DNA of 10,458 nt, taken from NCBI GenBank assembly GCA_020347585.1, contig CP070733.1, positions 1,672,836 to 1,683,293 on the forward strand. Reading direction: 5' to 3'. The position numbers and the translations under genes are program-made. Source of the stretch: Pseudomonadota bacterium (lineage in GTDB: Bacteria > Pseudomonadota > Gammaproteobacteria > CAMYNG01). Shown here piece by piece: positions 1-5,523 of this stretch (its first letter is position 1; each line of letters starts with the position of its first letter). The notes below the pieces were generated by a model that was not told the DNA's origin, searched no databases, and worked only from the letters and a program-made list of their open reading frames with translations.

Positions 1-410
1 AAACGCTCGGTGAAAAAGCTCGCCAGGCTTTCGCTGTAGCGAACGCCGTGTGGTTTGAGGTAGAGCGAACGAATGGTTTCACCTGCCTTGCCGGGGGTGG
101 TTGTGAGGGCAAACCCCGCCATGTAGTAGGTCAGGTGCAGGCGCACTGGTATGCGGTGTCCGAGCACGCGCATGTAGTATTGCCAGCGGCCGAAGCGCAG
201 CAGGTAGTTGCTCAGCGAGCATGCCAGGATAAGTAGCCAGCCGCCTGTGCCAAGGCGAGCGATGGCAGAGGCGATTTCTGTCCAGCCCGCGGCCAGTGCC
301 ATCAGCATGTAGAACGCGGCGGCAATCATCAGCGACAGTGACAGCGTCCTGCGACTTGGCAGGGTGATGTTCTGGCGGGATTTATGCGCGGAATCTTGTT
401 GCGTAGACAT
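1..410 (-). CDS. Lysylphosphatidylglycerol synthase TM-domain / flippase-like membrane protein, N-terminal part
   Basis: Reading from the ATG at 410 leftwards, the frame stays open to the window edge (136 complete codons). A short polar N-terminus (residues 1-22) is followed by a hydrophobic segment at about 23-43 and a second at about 56-71. Then comes the block TPGKAGET at 105-112, followed by LYLKPHGVRYSES and FFTER. That block is typical of the LPG_synthase_TM (UPF0104, YbhN/AglD/MprF membrane part) family of polytopic inner-membrane proteins, members of which move or modify lipids. The rest of the protein, usually about 300 residues, lies outside the window. No clear Shine-Dalgarno precedes the ATG, so the start is moderately supported. 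It is divergent from the gene at 624. The substrate cannot be told; no aminoacyl-transferase domain is visible in the part present. Confidence 0.8.
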   Translation of the reverse strand, partial: MSTQQDSAHKSRQNITLPSRRTLSLSLMIAAAFYMLMALAAGWTEIASAIARLGTGGWLLILACSLSNYLLRFGRWQYYMRVLGHRIPVRLHLTYYMAGFALTTTPGKAGETIRSLYLKPHGVRYSESLASFFTER

Positions 411-623
411 CGTACGGAGCCGGTATCGCGGCCGGTTTTCGCAAGATGCGCAGAATGCCACGGCTGCCGCTGTATTGAAAGTCGCGTAGCTGCGTGCGTG
501 GTATTGTTAAATGCTGGCTTTCCCGGTAGATTGACATCGAATCGCAATCGCTGCGGCGCTGGCCGCGGGCCCGATTCAAAAATGGCTGCGATCGTGGCCG
601 GCCAACTGCTCGAGGAATCATTT

Positions 624-908
624 ATGGCTTCAACGGTTGATGAGCTGACCGTCAACTATAGCGAGGATGGCGTGCAACTGGTGAAGGAACTGGACAAGGC
701 CGTTCTCACCAAAGGTGCGTGGTCCACAATTATCTATCGCTATCAGGACTGGGATCGGCAGAAGGAGGCGTACGGACCGGACAAGTTCACGATCCGGCGT
801 TATCAAAAACGCAACGATCAGTATTGGCAGAAGTCCAAGTTCAATATCAGCAGCAAGGATCAGGCACAAAAACTGATCGATGTCCTGCAGGAATGGATCA
901 AGGACTAG
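624..908 (+). CDS. Small conserved protein, PC4-like C-terminal pattern (94 aa)
   Basis: I do not recognise a named gene, but the composition and codon pattern look real and I believe related small proteins occur in other proteobacteria. The N-terminal half contains a KAVLTKGAWSTIIYRYQ-like stretch. The C-terminal half reads as two beta strands and a helix: FTIRRYQKR, then YWQKSKFNISS, then an amphipathic helix ending in VLQEWIKD. The strand-strand-helix order with basic residues recalls the PC4/YdbC nucleic-acid-binding fold; this is resemblance only. The ATG at 624 was chosen because GAGGA at 611-615 sits 8 bases ahead of it. An in-frame ATG at 582 and an open frame back to 384 exist but lack such a site. 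The protein is charged, has no cysteine, signal peptide or membrane segment, and should be cytoplasmic. Confidence 0.8.
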   Translation: MASTVDELTVNYSEDGVQLVKELDKAVLTKGAWSTIIYRYQDWDRQKEAYGPDKFTIRRYQKRNDQYWQKSKFNISSKDQAQKLIDVLQEWIKD

Positions 909-1058
909 CGTCGTGCGGCGTTGACAGGGCGCTGGCGGGAGAATTGGCAGCGCGCTAATCGCTCGCGGCCGCGGCCAGCAGCGCAGTTGTCTGAGCGGTT
1001 GGCACTTCGAGGCATTGGCACCGTGCAAAAGTGCGATGCAACAAAAGGATTGGTTGCG

Positions 1059-1487
1059 ATGTCTGAACATCGAAGTTACATTCGTCATCCCTCGGATATT
1101 CCCGTTGAGTTTCGGCTCGAGGGCGGGGAGTCCGCCAGCACCACGCCTCTTGCCAACGTCAGCCGCGGCGGCGTGTCATTTACTTGCGATCGGCCGATTG
1201 CAGCGGGCACGGTTATCAGTGTTTGCATCGAGTTTGTTCAACCGCGCTTCGAGGCGCGCGGCCGGGTCGCGTGGTGTCATGAAGAAGATGACGGTTATTC
1301 GATTGGCGTCACTTTCCTTGATCCGCGTGACGCCTACCGTGCGCGCATGGTGGAACAGGTCTGTCATATTGAGCAGTACAAGAAGGATGTTCGTGAGCGC
1401 GAGGGCCGCACTCTGGACGGCCGCACTGCGGCGCTTGAGTGGATAAGAAAATATGCCGCGAAGTTTCCCGGCGGCAGCAGTTCGTGA
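1059..1487 (+). CDS. PilZ domain protein, c-di-GMP receptor (142 aa)
   Basis: The protein carries both halves of the PilZ cyclic-di-GMP-binding signature. RxxxR is R5-S-Y-I-R9, directly at the N-terminus, and the N/DxSxxG motif is N33-V-S35-R-G-G38. Beta-rich sequence follows (GTVISVCIEF, ARGRVAWCHEEDDGYSIGVTFLD), ending near residue 92. A basic, helical tail follows (about 95-142; includes EQYKKDVREREGR and ALEWIRKYAAKF). No catalytic domain is fused, so it is a stand-alone receptor that would act by contacting a partner when c-di-GMP binds; the partner is not evident from the neighbours. The ATG at 1059 has AAGGAT at 1045-1050, an acceptable ribosome binding site. It lies 150 bases after the 624 gene on the same strand and could be co-transcribed. 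It ends 4 bases from the stop of the opposing gene. Confidence 0.93.
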   Translation: MSEHRSYIRHPSDIPVEFRLEGGESASTTPLANVSRGGVSFTCDRPIAAGTVISVCIEFVQPRFEARGRVAWCHEEDDGYSIGVTFLDPRDAYRARMVEQVCHIEQYKKDVREREGRTLDGRTAALEWIRKYAAKFPGGSSS

Positions 1488-1491
1488 AGTG

Positions 1492-1875
1492 TCAGCGTGG
1501 TTGCTGGCCGGTGCCAAACTCGTGACGACCGCGTCGCAGGCGCTTGTAGCGCCGCATCATAAGGATCGTATTGCGTATCGCCGCCTCGTCGAAGTGCTTT
1601 AGCTGCAGACCAATGTTGACAGATATGGTCCCTTGCGCACCAGGCGTGATCTCGATGAATTGACGCGTACATCGGGAGTCGGGGCGGTCTGCGCCCGCGA
1701 GGTGTTCCCTGCAGTAGTCCAGGGTATACAACCGCGCATCCCACAGCACCGTTTGTCCCTCGAAAGGTCCCAAAAACCGGATCTGCACATGATCGGCATA
1801 GGCCGTGCCCACCACAATGTAGTCGGCTTCGCCGCGCTCAAGGCATTGTCGTGAGTCCGCTAACGGGGAAGTCAT
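1492..1875 (-). CDS. Conserved hypothetical protein (127 aa), last gene of a three-gene minus-strand cluster
   Basis: I do not know a function. The sequence looks like a folded cytoplasmic domain: near the N-terminus GEADYIVVGTAYADHVQIRF and FEGQTVLWDARLYTLDYC suggest several beta strands, then RQFIEITPGAQGTISVNIGL, and a basic helical tail (ILMMRRYKRLRRGRHEFG). There is no signal peptide or membrane segment. Cysteines at 11, 55 and 69 form no known motif. The ATG at 1875 has no evident Shine-Dalgarno. It lies only 18 bases after the stop of the four-cysteine gene upstream, which suggests co-transcription and perhaps translational coupling. Its 3' end converges on the PilZ gene with a 4-base gap, so there is no room for a private terminator. 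I believe this is a conserved gammaproteobacterial family of unknown function. Confidence 0.8.
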   Translation of the reverse strand: MTSPLADSRQCLERGEADYIVVGTAYADHVQIRFLGPFEGQTVLWDARLYTLDYCREHLAGADRPDSRCTRQFIEITPGAQGTISVNIGLQLKHFDEAAIRNTILMMRRYKRLRRGRHEFGTGQQPR

Positions 1876-1893
1876 TGCTGCGCCGGTGCGGGA

Positions 1894-2352
1894 TTAGCCT
1901 GGCCGCGGTGCGCCGCGCCGCGCTCTCAGCTCGAAGTGCACCAGGGTGTGCATGATCTCGGAGTAGGGTAGATGCGCAATCTGCTCGAATTTCCCGAGTG
2001 CCGCGAGCAGCGTCGCGTCGATGTCTGGGACCGGCGGAGCTGAGACGGGTGCAAGGGCACTTGCCAGGCCGTGGACGCCGCCCAGTTGTACCTTGATCTC
2101 CTTGGTGTGGGGGAGCGGGCCGCTTATCTTGGGTTGTTGCAGCGCGAACCGGGCGCGGTCGCGCAACTGCCCGAGAAAGGCGGTGCAGCGGTCCAGGGCG
2201 TCGGGTGAATTGCAGGCCACGCCTTCACGATCGGCGAGGCAGAAGCGGTGCGATCGTGTGCAGCTGCAGCGCCGCGTATTGATGGCTTTTTCAAAGACGC
2301 ACTTCTGCTGGTTAACGCTGCGGTAGATCGATTTGTATTGGTCCTCTTCCAT
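1894..2352 (-). CDS. Four-cysteine protein of unknown function, family member 1 (152 aa)
   Basis: No named family is recognised. Residues 18-56 carry C18-x12-C31-x15-C47-x8-C56, with extra cysteines at 29 and 38. Then follows P81-H82-x4-K87-V-Q89-x-G91-G92-x2-G95-L96, and near the C-terminus LPxxEI (128-133) with a basic tail. The gene at 5948 has the same cysteines and the same second block with identical spacing throughout. Four conserved cysteines with a conserved His suggest a metal site or an Fe-S cluster; this is inferred. There is no signal peptide, so it is likely cytoplasmic. It is the middle gene of a minus-strand cluster: 49 bases after the 2641 gene and 18 before the 1875 gene. 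The ATG at 2352 has no Shine-Dalgarno; a small perfect hairpin (2354-2366) occupies that position. Confidence 0.85.
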   Translation of the reverse strand: MEEDQYKSIYRSVNQQKCVFEKAINTRRCSCTRSHRFCLADREGVACNSPDALDRCTAFLGQLRDRARFALQQPKISGPLPHTKEIKVQLGGVHGLASALAPVSAPPVPDIDATLLAALGKFEQIAHLPYSEIMHTLVHFELRARRGAPRPG

Positions 2353-2353
2353 A

Positions 2354-2366
2354 GGGCAGGGTGCCC
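2354..2366 (-). promoter_or_regulatory. Small hairpin covering the start region of the four-cysteine gene
   Basis: GGGCA (2354-2358), a 3-base loop, and TGCCC (2362-2366) form a perfect 5-bp GC-rich stem. It ends one base ahead of the ATG at 2352 (minus strand), exactly where a ribosome binding site would be. It could reduce independent initiation, so the gene may depend on translation of the upstream gene. In a GC-rich genome such a short stem can also occur by chance. Confidence 0.3.
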
Positions 2367-2401
2367 GGCGGGCGGACTCACGGCAGGCCGGTGGCGCAGG
2401 C

Positions 2402-2641
2402 TTACTTCTCCCACTCTCTGAGAATCGGCGCGTCGCGGCGTTCGAGCAGGCGTTCCTCAGCCTGCAGCCGGTTGTCGGCGAACATTACCTTTACGTTATA
2501 CGCGTCGGCCGCGCCCGACTGGCCGCGCAACTCGCGCGCGTGGCCCTTGGCATCCTTGAAAGACTCGAATTCCCCATCAAATTCAAGGTTTTTGACGAGA
2601 TCGGTCGGGCCGGAGAATATCTTGAATACGTAGTACGGCAT
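2402..2641 (-). CDS. Conserved small hypothetical protein (79 aa), first gene of the minus-strand cluster
   Basis: A small soluble protein starting MPYYVFKIF and rich in charged residues. The predicted order is beta (YYVFKIF), beta (NLEFDGEFESF), helix (KDAKGHARELRGQ), beta (AYNVKVMFA), and a long acidic/basic helix (NRLQAEERLLERRDAPILREWEK). It looks like a compact alpha/beta domain without cysteine or known catalytic motif. I believe homologues are widespread in sulfur- and methane-oxidising proteobacteria, but no function is known to me. The ATG at 2641 has AAGGA about 7 bases ahead of it on the minus strand, the best ribosome binding site of this cluster. It is therefore probably the leading gene, with the 2352 and 1875 genes behind it. 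It is divergent from the receiver-like gene at 2872. Confidence 0.82.
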   Translation of the reverse strand: MPYYVFKIFSGPTDLVKNLEFDGEFESFKDAKGHARELRGQSGAADAYNVKVMFADNRLQAEERLLERRDAPILREWEK

Positions 2642-2700
2642 GGATGTGTCCTTCGGGCTCGGCGTGGTGGCCAGTCAAGCGGTCTGTTTGCGAGGTGCAG

Positions 2701-2730
2701 ATTCTATTCACCCGGGCGATGTTCAAGCAA
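2701..2730 (-). promoter_or_regulatory. Possible sigma70-type promoter for the minus-strand three-gene cluster
   Basis: On the minus strand TAGAAT (plus positions 2706-2701, 5 of 6 to the -10 consensus) lies 18 bases after TTGCTT (2730-2725, only 3 of 6 to the -35 consensus). It sits about 60 bases ahead of the ATG at 2641. The weak -35 makes this a tentative call. Confidence 0.25.
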
Positions 2731-2765
2731 GTCCGGATCGGGTGCCGGTGAGGCAGGTACAGGGT

Positions 2766-2795
2766 TTGGCAGGGTGTTCGCCGACCCGATATCAT
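2766..2795 (+). promoter_or_regulatory. Candidate sigma70 promoter for the receiver-like gene
   Basis: TTGGCA at 2766-2771 (5 of 6 to TTGACA) and TATCAT at 2790-2795 (5 of 6 to TATAAT) are separated by 18 bases. The hexamers stand about 75 bases ahead of the ATG at 2872, in the divergent region between two oppositely directed genes. This is the best-looking promoter in the window by eye. Confidence 0.45.
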
Positions 2796-2871
2796 CCCCA
2801 TCACGCTGCCGCGGTGTGTGCAGCCGTTGCGCTAGGCCGCTTGGGGCGCGAGTTCGGGGCGAGGAGAGAAC

Positions 2872-3267
2872 ATGCCTGCACGGAGCAACGACAAGGTCCT
2901 GCTATCCATTGTTGAACTGGGCGGATACCCGAATTTTGCCGCCCTGTATGGGAGGCTCGGTTACTCGGTGCTCGTTGAGAATACGATGCGCAAGGCGATT
3001 TCGGCGATCCGTAAGCATTGTCCGGATGTGATCGTGGCCGAGTTCAACTACCAGTCTGATTTTCGTGATCGCACCAGCAGCCTGGAAACTATGCTGGCGG
3101 TAGTGCAGCGCTATCCGCAGACCCGCGTCATTGTGTTTTACGAGGAGGAGTATGCCCACCAGTTCGAACGGGTTACGTCGCGCTTTCCCATTCACGCGGC
3201 AATGAAGTTTCCGGTCGATACTGATGAACTGCAACAGGCCCTTGAGAGCGCAGCGGGGAACCCGTGA
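2872..3267 (+). CDS. Degenerate response-regulator receiver-like protein (131 aa)
   Basis: The length and strand order fit a single CheY-type receiver fold: KVLLSIVEL (beta1), a helix, YSVLVEN (beta2), AISAIRKH (helix), PDVIVAEFN (beta3), SLETMLAVVQRYP (helix), TRVIVFYEE (beta4), a helix, IHAAMKFP (beta5) and DTDELQQALES (helix). The phospho-acceptor Asp is replaced by E57 in PDVIVAEFN. The usual Thr/Ser after beta4 is Y90. The Lys after beta5 is kept as K112 (KFP instead of KP). The acidic pair after beta1 is reduced to E15. Phosphorylation is therefore unlikely, and E57 may mimic the activated state; this reading is by pattern, not by search. There is no output domain. GAGGAG at 2861-2866 gives a strong ribosome binding site for the ATG at 2872. 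The partner is unknown. Confidence 0.8.
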   Translation: MPARSNDKVLLSIVELGGYPNFAALYGRLGYSVLVENTMRKAISAIRKHCPDVIVAEFNYQSDFRDRTSSLETMLAVVQRYPQTRVIVFYEEEYAHQFERVTSRFPIHAAMKFPVDTDELQQALESAAGNP

Positions 3268-3272
3268 GTGCG

Positions 3273-3282
3273 CGGTGCACCG
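3273..3282. repeat. 10-base perfect palindrome between convergent genes
   Basis: CGGTGCACCG reads the same on both strands. It lies in the 24-base gap between the stop of the receiver-like gene and the stop of the ydcH-like gene. With no loop and no T-run it is not a standard terminator; its role is unknown. Confidence 0.3.
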
Positions 3283-3291
3283 GCTGCGGGT

Positions 3292-3498
3292 TCAGGCCTC
3301 GATGTCCGGGATCAGCAGGCTTTCGAGGCGTGAGATCAGATCCTTTAGCTGTAGGCGCTTTTTCTTGAAGCGCCGCAATTGTAGCTGATCGACCGCCATA
3401 TCTTCCGACAGGCGCGTGACCACGTCGTCGAGATCACGGTGCTCAATGCGCAGTTCGCAGAGCTTCTTGCGAATGAGTTCCGCGTCACGCTCGTTCAT
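3292..3498 (-). CDS. YdcH family protein, DUF465 (68 aa)
   Basis: Matches the DUF465/YdcH pattern from end to end. The N-terminal helix holds ELRIEHRDLDDVV, the middle contains DQLQLRRFKKKRLQLKD, and the C-terminal helix runs ISRLESLLIPDIEA. The helices carry heptad-like leucines and would form a short antiparallel coiled coil. The length is usual for the family, and the start at 3498 fits the family N-terminus even though no strong Shine-Dalgarno is seen. YdcH proteins are small, cytoplasmic and of unclear role. It converges on the receiver-like gene and is divergent from the antitoxin-like gene at 3666. Confidence 0.92.
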   Translation of the reverse strand: MNERDAELIRKKLCELRIEHRDLDDVVTRLSEDMAVDQLQLRRFKKKRLQLKDLISRLESLLIPDIEA

Positions 3499-3665
3499 CT
3501 ACCAGACTCGCAGTAGCCGTTAATGGGCCTATTTCAACACAATTTTTAACAGATTCCGCGGCGCAAAGGAAATGACGCCAGGCGCCCAATCAGGTAGCCT
3601 ATACTGCCCATACAGAAGTAAGCAATGCCGCACGGCGTCACACAGCGCGAATAGCATGTGGCGCG

Positions 3666-4145
3666 ATGCGGTTTGACCCCGGTCGACCCACAACACCCGA
3701 ACAGATTCCCTGGCATCCGTATTTCACCATGTTGAATTCAGGCTACGAAGACCGGGTTGCGCTGACGCGCGCCATTATGCATATCCTTGATGGCTGGGGG
3801 CTGGATGCCGCCGAGCAGATGGCCATTCTCTCGCTGCCCAAAGGAACGCCATCGCGCGCGCTGCGCCGCTACCGCGATAACACGCCATTTCCCGAGGATG
3901 CTGGGGTGATGGAGCGTATCGAGCACCTGGTGGGGATTGCCGATGCGCTGCGTACCAGCTATCCGCACAACCCGCAAATGGGTGCCTACTGGGTCAATCA
4001 GCCCAATCGCCGCTTTGATGACCGCACCCCGCGCACCATCATGACCGCCGGTGGGTTGTCCGGGATTGTCGCCGTGCGCTCTCATCTGGATTGTGCTTTC
4101 GACCAGGACGAGCATCTGGTGCTGCCCGGCACAGGCAGCGACTGA
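3666..4145 (+). CDS. Orphan Xre/MbcA/ParS-type antitoxin family protein, DUF2384 (159 aa)
   Basis: The C-terminal half fits the toxin-binding (DUF2384) domain: ERIEHLVGIADAL (83-95), then MGAYWV (105-110), P122, M126, G129-G130, V137-R138 and L141-D142. The preceding region (about 30-72) reads as a helix-rich Xre-like DNA-binding segment. Family members repress their own operon and neutralise RES-type NAD-degrading toxins. No RES-domain gene lies on either side; the next gene is an inositol-monophosphatase homologue. This is therefore either a solitary regulator or the remnant of a pair. TATACT at 3600-3605 could be a -10 box, but no -35 is visible. The ATG at 3666 lacks a strong ribosome binding site; M22 (3729) is an alternative, but residues before it look conserved in style (IPWHPYF). 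It shares its frame with the next gene. Confidence 0.85.
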   Translation: MRFDPGRPTTPEQIPWHPYFTMLNSGYEDRVALTRAIMHILDGWGLDAAEQMAILSLPKGTPSRALRRYRDNTPFPEDAGVMERIEHLVGIADALRTSYPHNPQMGAYWVNQPNRRFDDRTPRTIMTAGGLSGIVAVRSHLDCAFDQDEHLVLPGTGSD

Positions 4146-4166
4146 CCGCAGCCACCGCGCCGGGTT

Positions 4167-4934
4167 TTGCTGGCCGAACTCGAAACTCTCGTCAGGCAGG
4201 CCGCCGCGGCTGCGGTGCCGCATCCTGGTTCAGTCGCCAAACCCGACGGCAGCATTGTGACCGGTGCCGACCTTGCCGTGCAGCAATTTCTCGTCGATGC
4301 GCTGACCGACCGCTGGCCCGGCTACCCGGTGCTTGGCGAGGAAATGGACGAGGCCGCGCAGCGCGCAGCGCTTACCCGTTTCGGGTCGGGGGCGTGGTGC
4401 ATTGACCCCATCGACGGAACCACAAATTTCGCCACTGGCTTCCCCGCCTGGGCCATTTCCGTGGCGCTGATTCAGGACGGCAGTGCGTCGCTGGGCATCG
4501 TTTATGATCCCGGCCGCGATGAGTGCTTTACGGCGCAGGCCGACGCGGGCGCCCGGTTGAACGGGACGCTGCTAAAGGCGCAGGACGAGGTGTGCGAGCT
4601 AGGCGCCTGCGTGGCGGCGATCGATTTCAAACGTCTGGCGCCCGACTTAGCCTGCCGGTTGGCCAGCGAACCGCCGTACCGGTCGCAGCGCAATCTGGGG
4701 TCGGTCGCCCTGGACTGGTGCTGGCTGGCGGCTGGCCGCTGCCAGCTGTATCTGCATGGAGGCCAACGGCTGTGGGACTACGCCGCGGGAGCGCTGGTGC
4801 TGCAGGAGGCCGGTGGCGCCGCATGGGCGCTGGACCGCAAGGAATTGTATGCGCCCATGCTGGAGGCCCGGCCGGTATGCGCGGCAGCCAACGATGCAAC
4901 GCTCGCGGCGTGGCGGGGCTGGCTAGAGATGTGA
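4167..4934 (+). CDS. Inositol monophosphatase family protein (SuhB-like phosphatase, 255 aa)
   Basis: All metal-site motifs of the Mg2+-dependent, Li+-sensitive phosphatase family are present: K25-P-D-G-S with TGAD (D35), G57-E58-E59, W-x-I-D80-P-I-D83-G84-T85-T86-N87-F88 and W203-D204-x-A-A-G followed by EAGG. It should hydrolyse a sugar or nucleotide phosphomonoester such as inositol-1-phosphate or PAP. Substrate cannot be separated (SuhB, CysQ and HisN share these motifs), although the short N-terminus and length fit the SuhB/HisN side. The start must lie after the in-frame TGA at 4143-4145. The only common start codon before the conserved part is TTG at 4167, with no Shine-Dalgarno, so translation probably depends on ribosomes finishing the antitoxin-like gene 21 bases upstream. 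It converges on the gene at 5279. Confidence 0.93.
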   Translation: MLAELETLVRQAAAAAVPHPGSVAKPDGSIVTGADLAVQQFLVDALTDRWPGYPVLGEEMDEAAQRAALTRFGSGAWCIDPIDGTTNFATGFPAWAISVALIQDGSASLGIVYDPGRDECFTAQADAGARLNGTLLKAQDEVCELGACVAAIDFKRLAPDLACRLASEPPYRSQRNLGSVALDWCWLAAGRCQLYLHGGQRLWDYAAGALVLQEAGGAAWALDRKELYAPMLEARPVCAAANDATLAAWRGWLEM

Positions 4935-4948
4935 GCGTTAACCTGGCC

Positions 4949-4966
4949 GGCGCCACGGGTGGCGCC
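4949..4966. terminator. Strong hairpin between convergent genes
   Basis: GGCGCCAC (4949-4956), two bases, then GTGGCGCC (4959-4966): a perfect 8-bp GC-rich inverted repeat. It sits between the stop of the phosphatase gene and the stop of the opposing gene at 4974. No T-run follows on either strand, so if it ends transcription it is not a classical intrinsic terminator; it may instead protect 3' ends. Confidence 0.4.
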
Positions 4967-4973
4967 GAAAGGC

Positions 4974-5279
4974 TCAGCTGTCGTCACTGTCTGGTCGGCC
5001 TTTCTTGAGTTCGTCGACGTCGAATTTGACCACCGTGGTATCGCGGGGCTCGTCCGCAAATCGCGGACGCATTTGACTCGTGTGCCCGGATTCGGCGGCC
5101 AGCTCCGCTTGGCGTGCGGCAATCAGGGCCAGGCAATCACGTATGCCGTGAATGGTATTGTCCGACAGCGGGTGTTTCAGGCCCGGGCGTACGTGAGTAT
5201 CGCGGGCAACGTCGGTGAGCACGCGTTTCATCATGCCCAGGATCTCTTCTTCTTTTGAGAGTTCGGGTTTGTCAGCCAT
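4974..5279 (-). CDS. Conserved small hypothetical protein (101 aa)
   Basis: Function not recognised. It is a highly charged soluble protein: ELSKEEEILGMMKRVLTDVA forms an N-terminal helix. The central segment (HVRPGLKHPLSDNTIHG, then IRDCLALIAARQAELAAE) looks like the conserved core and is mostly helical. The tail (RPRFADEPRDTTVVKFDVDELKKGRPD) is extended and charged. I believe similar proteins occur in related gammaproteobacteria, some under uncertain names, so no name is given here. The ATG at 5279 was taken because the following MADKPELSKEEE fits a natural N-terminus. The frame extends to an ATG at 5324, but that stretch looks non-coding and neither start has a clear ribosome binding site. 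It is divergent from the DsrC-like gene with a 244-base gap. Confidence 0.78.
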   Translation of the reverse strand: MADKPELSKEEEILGMMKRVLTDVARDTHVRPGLKHPLSDNTIHGIRDCLALIAARQAELAAESGHTSQMRPRFADEPRDTTVVKFDVDELKKGRPDSDDS

Positions 5280-5400
5280 GGCCCTATTGTCCGAAGCGGT
5301 CTGCGCCGTGCGCAAAGGCGGCATGTTAGCTGGTATCGCACAGGGAGGGAAATCAGCGCGATAGGCCCTGCCCGGCCGGCCGCGTTTGGCGCGGGCCGAC

Positions 5401-5406
5401 TATACT
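5401..5406 (+). promoter_or_regulatory. Isolated -10-like box upstream of the DsrC-like gene
   Basis: TATACT matches the -10 consensus at 5 of 6 positions within an otherwise GC-rich region. It lies about 120 bases ahead of the ATG at 5524. No recognisable -35 stands 16-19 bases upstream, so this may need an activator or be a chance match. Confidence 0.22.
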
Positions 5407-5523
5407 TAGGGGCGGGGATAGCCCCGAATATGGCACCACCGCTGCGCTGTCCAGGATCACCGGGAACGTGTGTGGTCCGCCACCGGCCATCGCGTGGCAG
5501 CCGGTGCCGAGGGAGTTGCACTG

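Noticed and set aside
531..536. Perfect TTGACA, possible -35 box for the gene at 624
   Set aside because: The region 16-19 bases downstream is GC-rich with no -10-like hexamer.
999..1021. TTGGCAC repeated 16 bases apart upstream of the PilZ gene; considered as sigma54 -24 elements
   Set aside because: Neither copy has GC at the required -12 spacing; the first is one base off and the second four bases off.
630..1088. Minus-strand open frame of 152 codons
   Set aside because: It is antisense to the small conserved gene at 624 and the start of the PilZ gene, with no conserved pattern.
2333..3031. Open frame of 232 codons on the plus strand
   Set aside because: It overlaps the 2641 gene, a promoter-like region and the receiver-like gene. 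Its composition is low-complexity Arg/Gly-rich and not protein-like.
3600..3605. TATACT as a promoter for the antitoxin-like gene
   Set aside because: It is a good -10 match, but no -35 stands at acceptable spacing, so it is mentioned only in the gene entry.
4143..4145. TGA as a selenocysteine codon or programmed readthrough joining the antitoxin-like and phosphatase genes
   Set aside because: The antitoxin domain ends naturally before the stop, the phosphatase begins naturally after it, and no selenocysteine-insertion hairpin is evident. Kept only as a same-frame observation.
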